From Symsagittifera roscoffensis (taxonomy: Eukaryota; Xenacoelomorpha; Acoela; Convolutidae), in NCBI RefSeq assembly GCF_963678635.1, contig NC_087069.1:13674660-13738659 (forward strand): a stretch of DNA of 64,000 bases, written 5' to 3'. Positions 26,101 to 38,100 of this stretch are shown one piece after another (position 1 is the stretch's first letter; every line of letters begins with the position of its first letter). A program made the position numbers and the translations under genes. The notes beneath the pieces are model-generated. The model worked only from the letters and a program-made list of their open reading frames with translations, made no database searches and was not told the origin of the DNA.

Positions 26101-29100
26101 AGAGATTCAAGAAATAGACGCAAAACATACGACAACACGATAGATGATGACTCATACTCACGTGTCCATCCATACGACAACTTGAACGACAGTCCACTGT
26201 CGAGGAAAAGTCAGTTCAGTGGATCGGACTCATCGGAGGCAATGAATAGAGGGGGTAGTCAGAGTGCAACACGGCGACTGTTTTCGGGACTCAGTTCAGC
26301 TCGGATGGGGCTGAACAGGTTAGTTTTGGTCTAATTTTCTTTTGGTCTTTTCCGCCCTGAAAAATGTCTAGATCATGATTTAGACAAATTTCGTCCTTCT
26401 CAAGTTTAGTGACAAATTTTGCCTCTCTCATATGCGCTCCTAATATCTCCCTAATATCACACAAAGTCTCATAATGAAGTTGGTGTGAACAATTAGAGGG
26501 TCGAAATGGGCCACTAAATTTATGAAGGGCGAAAATTGCCACGTTCCCTGATCAATTGAAAATGACTTTCAGATTTGGCACTTTCACTGAGCAGTATCTG
26601 TTAAACCCAAAATTCAAACAATACCTTGTCTGATAATCAATATTGAACCAATCAGATATATGTGAGATCGACCTTATTGGTCAGATTTTTTCTTTTTTGA
26701 TATTTGGGATCTTCAAGTTTGGGCTGAATGATTAAAAAGATACATAAGTTTTTCAGTTCGGTTTCAGCTGTTTTTACGAGTCGCGTTGTCTCCGAGGTGT
26801 TTTAATTATAGTTTGTTGATTTAAGACACAATTTCTTGCTTTCTCCTTTTCGCCGTTTTAGAAGGCATGTTTGCAAATTACGGCTTCGTTTCTGCTTTGT
26901 TGGTCTGCGTCATTCATGTTTTTTCCTCCTTCTCTCTCCCCGAAATGGTAACTTCGGCTGAAGAGATATTAAGAGTCGATTAACGCAGTTCAGGCTCTTC
27001 TAAAGATTGTGATGATTTTTTTTCAGGATCGAATTTACTTTTATTGAGGCTCGAAATTACTTTTCGCGGCTGGAGTTTTGATTTCTTTCTAAGTTCAGTT
27101 CATTTTCTTTGTTCAAGGAAGGCGAACACCACTATCGAACACCAAAAGTGTAAAAGTCACGAAAAACGTGATCGACTTCTCGTTTCGAAAGCGGAATTTA
27201 ATTTTCAAAATTCTTAGCGAAATGAAAAAATGCCTATCATAAATTTTCTAGAAATTCAGCGCTTAATGGGAAAAAAATGACTTGTTTTTTAAAAAGTAAA
27301 TGCCCATTAAGCTCTGAATTTCTAGAAAATTTATGATAGGCATTTTTTCAATAAAATTGACCCAATCAATATGTAAATTTTTAATTTCGCTGAGAATTTT
27401 GAAAATTAAATTCCGCTTTCGAAACGAGAAGTCGATCACGTTTTTCGTGAATTTAACACTTTTGCTGTTCGATAGTGGAGTTCGCCTCGCCTTCCTTTTA
27501 ACAAAGAAAATGAACTGAACTTAAAAAGAATTCAAAATTCCAGCCGCGAATGAAATCATACAATTTAAAATCTTTCAATTATTACAAAATGGTTTAACCA
27601 CAGCTTGATTGTTTAAAAAATATAAATAGAAATTTGTCTTAGGGAGCATATCAAACCTAGCCAACAGACAGTTGGAAAAGAGTCAACGAACGCAATTAAA
27701 TAATAAAAAAACACTGACTTGTTTTTTGAAAAGTATTTAATTGCGTTCGTTGACTCTTTTCCTACTGTTTATTGGCTAGGTTTGATATGCCCCCTAAGAC
27801 AAATTTCTATTTATATTTTTTAAACAAAAAAGCTGTGGTTAAACCATTTCGTAATAATTGAAAGATTTAAAATTGTATAAAGCTAGATACTGTCATTTGT
27901 AACCAGAAATTTCTAATTCCCTGTAATGACGCTTGAAATTAGCAAGCGTTATCAAACTGGAATGTAGACTTGTTTTCTAGTGAACAACTAGTTTAACAAT
28001 ATCTGTTGAATCACTTGCTGACTAGCTGACTTCTTTTCATTTTTCTTCTTCTCGTAACGTCCTCCAGGTTGCTTCGCCCTTGGGCCTGGAGGTAAGTCAG
28101 TTGCCTGAGTACTCTATGGTCTGGGGTTCGAGTCCCGTCCAGACTTTGTTTTTTCAGTATCAAGGAAATTGAAAAAAAATCCGAGATAAATGAATTGTTG
28201 GTTTCTTTTTGTTCGCTCAAGTTTTGTCGGCTAATATGCCACAACGGATTTTGCTTGCGCTCTAGACAATTTTCAGTGTAATTACAATTGCAAGTGTTGT
28301 TCATTCTAATTTCAGGGGGGGGGGGGACTTGAATGATTAAAAAAATCATAAATTTAGTTTTTCGGTTCAGTTGGTTTCTGCTCAAAGATTTTCGATTTAG
28401 CTGCCACGTCGTTGAGTTTTTTGCTTGAATAAACTCTCATTGTAGTTGCAGGGATTTTTTCAACTACATTTCAACTAAATTTTCAACAGGGATTTTCGAC
28501 TCAGATTTTTTAATTACTTTTTCACTATTCACGACAACTAGCCTGCAAAGTTTGACAAAAGAGAAGCAACGGAAAGAACAGATCTTTTTTATATTCGCGG
28601 TTTAAGAGGTTTCGCCCTAATTTCTGTAGAAAAACTTTAGGACTATGGGAAATGTGAAACAATATTTAAAAAAAAACTGAAATGTTTCTCAAAAACCACC
28701 GTGCCAGTTCTGGGGTAAAAGGTTCAAGCCAAAGTAAAGATCGTAGAACATTTTCCTATATGAGCGGCTACGCCCTTTTTCTTGCCGAAAAACTTGGTCT
28801 AAGAAAAACTGCAAATTTTGACCAATTTTTTGAGTTTTTTTTACAGAAACTATTATACCTCGCCAAATCTGTTATTTAGGGTTCAATCGGGATAACATTT
28901 TTTGGGAACCTTGCCTGCATAATCAGTTATGTATTAATTGTTTGTCGAAGTAAACAGCGTTCAGAAAAATAATAAATCCCCTTAGAAAGTAGATAAGCCG
29001 CTATTGTGTCAAGAATCAGTTATGTTTTGCAATTTGAAAGTTTTTGAAATCAAAAAGGTGTCAGTCATTAAAAAAATTTAAATTCAAAGATCTTTAAGGG

Positions 29101-32100
29101 CTCAATTTTTTTCTTTGAAGTTTGAAAAAGAAGTTTTCAGAAAATAAATCAATATTTTTTTTCGGTTTCTTTGCTTTCCTTAACTCTTCTCCAACGATCT
29201 GTTTTTGGAGTAATTGTCAGATTAGCTCAAAATGCTAAGATGAAAGAACATGTAGGTTGATTTTCGCATATGAAACTTGTGGCAGATTTGGCCCTAACGC
29301 AGATTTATGATTGGTATAACAAAGGTACTGGATTCGATACCGTTCTCTTAGTTCGTTTGTTTTTCGCAGAAAAATTTCAATGGTGCTTGTTTTTTTTTGG
29401 CTAACTCTGCCAAAGGATGGATTTTTTTGAGTTTTCACAAAATTTGACATCTTTATTTGATTTACTCCTGATGTCCTATGATTTCGTCATACTTTCCTTA
29501 TTTTTTTTCGCTTTAAATGTATTTTTTGCTTAAGGTATATCGAGATACTTGCCTCATTACACAAGCCAAGTGTATTGTATTATTACGAAGATATAAATTT
29601 TTTTCTTAACCAAGTCGCAAATAAAAGTGCTCATTTGGTGGCTCCAGTGGTAGATTTCAGTTTAATTGTGTTTAAGCTTATTTTAGCATAAATAGTTTAA
29701 TAGCATATGTTGATGCTTTATTTTTGAGAATTGTAAGGTCCTGTTTGAAAAAACTGTTATAATGAAATTGTATGGGATTTGTTGTTTATCGTTTTGTTTT
29801 GCGACGCCTTGTAAATTTTTTGCTTTTTTCGCAGAAATTTCAATGTATCTCAAAAAAATGCTACAGATTTTCAACAACAAGCCATTAATAGAAAAATCGG
29901 CCGCCCTTCTATGCGCCTGCATTTTTTTCTAGACTCTTTCCTTTTAACTCACGTTCTACGGCCTTCAAAAGTTTCAGTAGGGGGATTTTTGGCCTATTTG
30001 TTTCGATTTTTTTGTTGTCTTAAATATTAGAGGCACAAATTGGAGAGGAGGGTTTCAATCAAAAGAACAAGTTATGGGGATCTGCTTTTCTCTAGTTGCT
30101 ATTCCTTACTTTCAGTAGAAAAAAGTTATGACCTCAAACAAGCCTATTTTTGGTAAATTCTTAAATTTTTCGACTTTTCTCAACTACAATGTTAAATCGG
30201 AGATTAAGGGTTTAACCAAAAAAAATCAATTGTGCGAAACTTACCTGCCCAAGCATCTATGCCCTGCGTTTTGAAAATGGCCTTAGAAATGTCCGATTTT
30301 TGAAATTTTGCCCGTTTTTTGGAAAGTTATTCTTTTCTGCTGATTTCTCTCTTTTAAATAAACGGATAATCCCCCTATTTAAGCAGAGAACAACAATGGT
30401 TTAGCGTAAAGCCCAATTTTTTGATTTTTTCGAAAATTACGCGTGTCAGTACTACAATATATGAATAAAAATTTTAGAACAGGTAGATCCAGCATTAGCT
30501 GTGCCACTAGCTTACTTCCAAGCAACCGTGGCGCATTGATGACGTGAGATTTTTAATCAACAGGTCGAAATTTGAAATCCGGAATAAATAGTTTCGTTTT
30601 TTCGGTCAAATTTTTGCTGCATAAAATTGGCAATTTGATGTACTACAGCTGCTTTATTGGTAATTAGTGTTAGTAAAATTACAAGTGCTCGTGGAGCAGT
30701 TGTGAAAAAGTGATTCTCCTAGTCTCAACAAAGAATTTGATTTCCTGATTTCACTTTGTTTTGCCTGTTTTGAGCTCTTTTTTGCATTTTCCTCGCTTGT
30801 GTTGGCGAAGCGCAGCGTCGCTTCTGTGTAATTTTATTTGAACCGCGAAAAAAATATATTTTTTTGCGTCTTCGCTTCGGTGGGACGAATTGAAGGCTTA
30901 AATCTTGAGTTTCAAAACTTTTTAGCCCTCGGCTAGCTGTCATGCTATTTTTGTGCTGTATCGCAAGTGGCGAGGCACTTTGCTTCGTTCTTTTATTGTT
31001 CTCGTTGTAAGTTCCCAATGTAAAGTTAGAAATGTACGGTTAGTTAGATCGAAATGAAGTAAGATTTCGACGACCATTAATTTTATCATTCTGTTTGTGT
31101 TTTCTAGCAGTCACCATCAGAGAGGTGGTGGCGGATCCATAGCTGAACTTTCCCAATCCTCAATATCAATATCAAACAGCAACTCATCTCAAAGCACAAA
31201 AATTCACAACACCAAACAGTCATCATCTTCAAATAGGACGATGACGTCATCTAGTTTGATCACGTGGAGTGGCAAAAATGATCTAATGAAGAATGTGTTC
31301 AGGTAATTGATCGATCCCCAAATAGCGGTTCCCAATCTTATAACCTCGCTTCTTTTGTCCCCCCCCCCCCCCACCCCACCATTTCTTAAGTGCATCGCTT
31401 TTTTGCCCCGCCCCCACCCCACCATTTCTTAAGTTCAAATATTCTATCCTCAAAAGTTGTTTTCGTTATTACTTTTTAACCCCTTTTCAAAGTTAAACTA
31501 GATTAGATACTGAAAAAAGCGTCAGTAATTAACAAAGATTTGATTGCGAAAAATTTGGCGAAGTAAAATGAAATATGCAAGTTGCTGAGTTCGCTTTATA
31601 TATTTTTTAACATGACCTTGCCGATCGTTTAAAATTTTTGCGAAGTAATCAGACCAGTATTTTTAAAATTGATATGATATTGAGCAGGGGCGGATTTGAT
31701 GGGATTCGACCTCAGCCATTCGACCCCCTACCTGGGTTTCCCTTCGTACTATTTTGAGGGGGGAGAGCGAGCCGAAAAAACGCGATTTTTTTGTAATTTT
31801 CTAAAAAGTGCCTAAAATGTTGCCTAAAAAATATAAGTGCCTAAAATTTTCTAAAAGGTGCCTAAAATTTTGTCTGCGGCGCAGAACTTTAAACCAAAAC
31901 AGGGGCTTTTTAGTGCTTTGAGAGAGCTCGAAAAATCAATTTGGTTGACCCAAACAAAAAAAAATTGGCGAAAATTGAAAATCCCACCCAACCCCCCCCC
32001 CCCCCACCCCTCGAGAAAATCCTAGATCCGCCCCTGATCTTGAGCAAAGTCATGTCAAATAAAAATAAACAAGCTGAACCTTTTTGGCAGTAAAAACAGG

Positions 32101-35100
32101 GTGAACCTGTGGCGTTGGGTTCTCTTGATTGTGGTGATAAAGTAGCGGGTGAAGTATTAAGGGTTAAAAATTAAGACGACTCAATGAATTATTACCCTTG
32201 CGATAGCAGGGGTATTGCAATCGGATCCTAGACTTTTTACCCTTTAAATAATTTCAAGCACAGAACAGTCTTCACTTCTTAATTAAATCCAATTTCTTTG
32301 TCTCCTGCACTGTTTGTCTGCAGGTAACGATTACGCCTGGAATGGCAAAGGTCCTGGGTTCGAACGGGAAATATTCCGTTTCACAAAAAATTGTCGGCTC
32401 ATTATCTGTCTCCTTTTTGTCGGCATAGTTGTCATATTGTTGAATTGTTGTTTTTTTTCTAGTTTTTTTTTTACATTAGTTGATTTTAGTTTTCTGATTT
32501 ACCACTCCACTGATGTTTGTAATTTTACTAACCTTGACTTTTTATGTTTTTTTTCAGGAAAAAGTATTAAAGTTTTTTCACGCTCAGTTTTGATTTTTCT
32601 CGGTTTGATTGGTGATTTCTTTTTAAGTTTAGTGCATTTCCATCGTTAAAAGGAAGACAAACTGCACTATCGAACAGCAAAAGTTTAAAGGTCACGAAAA
32701 ACATGATTGACTTCTGAAAATGGAAATTAATTATCAGATTTCACAGCGAACTAAAAGTTGTACCTGTTGATCCAGTTTTCTGAAATTGGGTTAATTTTAA
32801 CAAACCATTCAGTTTTTTTTTCAGTTTGGTTGCGTTCAGTGATTTTTTCCAACTGTTAGTAGGCTTTGTCTTTTTTTCTTTTCTTTCGGATTGATAGGTT
32901 TTTGCCTATATTAAATCGGTTTAATGGCAACATTGCGTCTGTCGATGAGCGAAATTTTTTTGTGTGTTCGTGTCTATGTTTGAAGGGTGAAGGGGACTTC
33001 TTAACTTAAGTCTTGTTCATTTTTTTTTTAGCTTAAAGGGTTTCTGCCAAGATTTTATTTGGCTTAATTACCGTTTGGTAAATTCTCTTGCGATGCTTAT
33101 TTCATATAGCATAGTCTCGGCATGTTTTTTTTATTTGAAAACTTGCCTTATTTTTTTTTGATAGATCTAGTTTATTCGACTTTTTCTAATTTTTTTTTCA
33201 ATTTCTCTGGCTTAGCGGCTTTCTTTTTTTTATCGCTAGTGGCTCGAAGCTCAGTTTATCCTCTGTGTTACGCTTGCGATTAGCAACCGTTTTCAAACCG
33301 GAATATAGACTTATTTTGGGTTAACAACTAGTTTAAGAGAATTACTTGAATCATTTACCTTTGGTTCATTTGAAGTCAGACGTTGATTCACGCATGTGCC
33401 GAAAAGGTAACGCATCACCTATAAAGACAAAAGTCAACGGTTTGAATCTGGCCAGGACCTGTTTTTTGTAAGCGCAAAAATGTCAGCGCGTCAAAAAATC
33501 TTTGTCGGATCTGTTTGTTTACTTTTTGTCAGGTTGGTTACCGCAGCGCCAGTTTTGCCGTAGAATTGGGCATTTTTACTTTAATTAAGAAATTTTTCGG
33601 TTCATTGCGGTTTTGGGAAAAAATCGAGTTCCAAGAAGTTTTGCCTATTTTGATTTTTTTCATGCTATTCAACAAAAATTTTTTAAAAGTTGTTTTTATA
33701 TAGTTTCAAGAAGTGTTCTTTGCTTTTAGTGCAGTATTAGTATCCATGGTTCACCACGACAAATCCCGGATGTTCGGCTTCAGTCAGGACCTGTTTTTTG
33801 TCGAAAATGAAAGTTTTCGAATTTTGTAGACCTTCGTGTCTGCTTATTTTCTTTTTTTTAGCCTTTTGAAGGCTCTTTGTAAAGTGTTTATCGGTGCAGG
33901 TCAGTTTTTTCAGGACTTTTTTGTCCATTTTTTATAACTTTATTTGACAAAAAAAAAACAATTATAAGTTTTGTTTTTGTTTTTCGTCTGTGTATAGTGA
34001 GTTAGGACCGAGTTGGTTAACTCATAGAGTAATTTCGGATAGGGTACACCGTCTGCTCGTCACGCTATCTTATTTTCGGCCGGATAGATTCGTGCAACTT
34101 CTTAGTCTAATACCGATCCTAATCTTACTCTTATACTATCTAGTCTCAGGTTGTTTAACTAGTCTCTGCTAGGCTCAATAGATCTAGGGTATACTGGTTT
34201 ATTGCGGCTGCTGAAGTGCTCGGGAGAGTCCAACTAATTTCTAAGTTAAATTCAAATCTCTCTGGTGCTGAAATTACAAGTAACTTCAGCACTTACAAAT
34301 AAGTGGGTTGTTAGTTAGATGGATCATGATTGGTTAATATTAAATACTTTACATTGGTAAAACATTTAATTTATCCAATCATAAAATGTAGTTTAGATCA
34401 GGTTCCACCCATCCGGGTTTTACAGAGTTTTTTAGAATAGTTCTTTTGCAATTCGAAGGATGGATGATGGAAGTTGGTGTTTGGCGAACATCTTATTTCT
34501 TCTGTTTCCTTTTTGTTAAAGAAGTTCCAGGAAGCTGGAGTTAGAGACATAAGACGTTGTGTCTTCTAGTGACAACGACTAAGTCTTCGCAACAAACTCA
34601 AATCTGATTTCAGAATGGTTTGCTATGTCAGGTTTTTCTGTTCTGCGTGGAGAACTTCTTTTGTGTATGATCTAGTTTGGGAATGGCGTGGAGATTGTGC
34701 GTGGAGGGGATGCCTGGTTACTCGGATCTGTACGTGTACTTGAACATCGAGGTGGTCATTGGTCTAGTTCAATGAAGTCCTTTTCTGCGAGGTCAAGTCG
34801 TACTCTAAATCCTTTGAGTTGTGATTGTGGGCGGCATATCGATTGTAGTTGGTCATTCTCTCTCGAGTGTAGTGGGGTCGTCTTGTCTTTTGATGTTCGT
34901 CCTTGGTGTTGTATTCTGATCTATATATTGCATCATGTGATTTTACATTTTATAAAACTTTTATTAGTTTAATATTTTTTAATAATGATTTTAGTTAGTT
35001 GTTTTCACAAAAGCTTTTTGTTTTAGTTCGGTTATTTTGAAGAGTTACTCACACTTGAGTAGCTCTTATTAAAAATAGTGGTGTGGTCACAAAGCGTGGG

Positions 35101-38100
35101 TGTAGCGCGGTGGGTTAGGCCGGCTAAAGAGCATGCTCAGGACGTCCTTCCTGGTGGGTTAGGCCAGGAGTGGGAGTATGATTTCATGCGGTTTTTGTGA
35201 GGGGTCCTGTTATGTGACAACGTTTTATGTTGGGTTTGTCGTGGTCTTACTTATGTTTTGTTGGTTGTGTCCTTTTTTCAAAAATCAAATTGTTTGTGGT
35301 ATGGGTTTGTCTTTCGACTTTTTTGTGTTTTATTATTTCTTTCTTAGACTTTATAATAGTCTTCAAAAGAATAAATTATCCAGTTTTAAACTGGGTTAAT
35401 CCGGTTTGGGTACCGTTGGTTTTCTTTTCTAAGTCATGCTGTTATTCTATGATTTGTGGTATTTAGTAAGCTGCGTTGGTTAGTTTTGTTTAGTATATGA
35501 TTCCTTTCCAACCGGGTTAAAGGAAAGTTTGAAACATGTTATTATATGTTAGAGTTGTTGAGTGTGAAAACTTGAAACTGAAATTCATTATTTTAAACAA
35601 TTCTTCGTGGGCGAGCTGTGCGAGTGTGGATAGAATTTCTGTGCGAATGAATGAAAATATCAAAAGGTTAGTACTGCAATTGCATTTTATTAATTTACTA
35701 CATAGAATTTAGAAATTTACTGCTAGTCATGGGGGAATATTAAGATACAAATTTTCATCATAATTAGATTTACTGCTTGTGGGGGAAAATTTTAGAAATG
35801 AATTTACTGCATTGGTATTAAATTTATAAATTTATAAGTGTAAGAGATTAATAAAATTTTTGAAATCTGTTTGATGAAATTTGCGATTTTTATTTGTCTT
35901 TTGTGGTTTTTGTAGGTGATCGTCGGATGAAGGCTAAAAATCTAAAGAAAACATGAATAAAGTATGGTGAGTTTTTTAATATTTTAATTAGTTAGTAATA
36001 TTCATTTAATTCATACTTACCTGTTAGTCGTCGGGGAAAAAACCGTGGGGGAAGATGTCGTGAATTAGTTCTGAAGTTGTTAGTAGTTTAGCTAAGATGC
36101 GGATGATATTTTTAGTTTGAAGCAGTGGCCAAAGCAATTGAAGTGCCTTAATAGTGGTTAGTTCTTCAGTGCCAACTGCAAACTCATAAGGTGTGTTTTG
36201 GATTAGATTATATAATTTGTGATTGAATTTAGTGTTGTGGATGAATTCTAAAATGGGGATTTCTATAGGTTGTACAAACTCGTGTGGGATAAGGAAGGGT
36301 CGGGATTCTTCTGCGTTGAAGGTCTTGGTAATGGGACAGAAGATGTACATTTGGGTTATGGGGTCATAATTTCGAAGAATACCATGGAGGTTAGTGTCTT
36401 TAATACAATATGTGAAATTTAGAAAAAATGGTGAAGTGTATTTGGAATTAATGAATTGAAAACGATGGTGTGGTTGTCTAGAGGGTGTGTGTAGGTCAAA
36501 GTGATTTTGGATGAAGCGATAATAACTATATGTGTGGGTTTGTTTAGTGCGCAACATAATATCGTGTGAGCAGTGTAAATCTCTTTCGTGTGGTGCAAGG
36601 AAATGAAAGGTTAGTGAAAATATTTGGAAGCGTTCTTTAAAACTTTCGTATGCTTGTGTGTCTGTTAGTGCTTCTGAAATAATGTGATCAAACTTTCGGT
36701 CGAAGATGTTTAGTGTGAATGTATATGGTGTCTTGATGAAAAATTTCTCGGTAATTTGTGGATTAGCGAAGCGATCGTCGTCTAAGAATTGATCTTGGTT
36801 AGCTCTGATGATGCTGTGATCATAGTATTCGAGTGTATATTCGTTAGCTCTAGGTGCAGTGTGTGTTTTTAGTGATTTTTTATATCCAACGTAAGTAAAT
36901 TGTCTAGGTGTTAGTGGTGTAGTGAGTCGATATAGCATGTCCGTATTTCGTTCTATATCGATGTGAGTGTTAGATAAAGGTAAGCAAAGAGGGTTAGTGA
37001 AATGATAATATGAGGTCCAAGAGAGAGTGGGCATTAAAACGTATTCATCTACGAAGTTGCGTGTTTCGTTAGTGTCGTGGGGGGTGTTTAAGGTGTATTG
37101 TGGGAATGAGGGTAAGGTGATGGCTAAAAATTCTTTTGTGTTAGTATGCTTGGGGTGGTTGATGTATTCACGGGCTGTTCCTGGTTTTGCTGGGAAAGGA
37201 TGGTTGGGGAACTTTCTTTTAAAAGTGCGGTAAGCTCTATTAGTGTTGAGTGAAGATTCAGTTGATGTGGATGATGGTGCTAATGATTCAGTATAATTTG
37301 AAGAGGGTGTAGGGGTAGGGGGGTTGGATGAATTTATTGTGGAGGAGATTTGGTTTATGGTTGGGGTATTAAGGTGGTAGGGTTGTTGTTGAAGGGTAAT
37401 AAAATTATCTAGCTCTGGGGAGATTCGGGGGGTGTCTGGAGAATGAGATGATTGGTCAGAATGGTATGAGGAGTAGGTTGGGGTAACTTGGGAAGCATAA
37501 GAGGGTGTGGGAGTGATTGGGTCAGGGTTATTGGATAATATGGGTTGAAAAGGGGGTTGAGAAAAATTAGAAGAGTTATGAAAATTATTGGATGGGGATG
37601 GTTCTGAGTCGGCAAATTCATCGGGGGTTTCAATATTCGGGTTATTGAGTTGTGAGATGGAATATAAAACTGAGATGTGTGAATTAGTATCGGAATTCAT
37701 GCCTGATGTTACATTACTAGATGGGAAATCGGGTGGCGGAAAAGCAAAAAGTGGTATGATTGGGATTGGAGAGGTAAGGTTGGTTGGATGGGAATGTGAT
37801 CGGTGTAGTGATCCAAGTTGGCGGCTCATCGTGGGCTAAAAAAATGATTATTTTGAGACTGAAAAGCGGTGGTATGGGGTTGTTCAATAATTTGTTCATA
37901 AGTATTATCATCTTGTGACTGGTGTGTCATTATATGTTGGACGGGACTTTGTGATGTATTGAGTCGAAAATTTGGATTATGTGTGATTGCTAAATTTCGA
38001 AAATTTCGTGGGACTAGGGATAGTGGATGGTTATTTGGTAGGGGTGGTAATTGTGGTGCCGTTGGCTGTGTGTCGACATTGTTATGTTCTTCGTCGTATG

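Larger units (their letters stand above)
31303..33993 (+). other. Intron sequence left of the retroelement
   Basis: Contains C-rich tracts (31363-31380, 31417-31427), the hAT-like MITE, SINE-like modules and a ~600-bp repeat copy. No host exon recognised. Confidence 0.5.
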
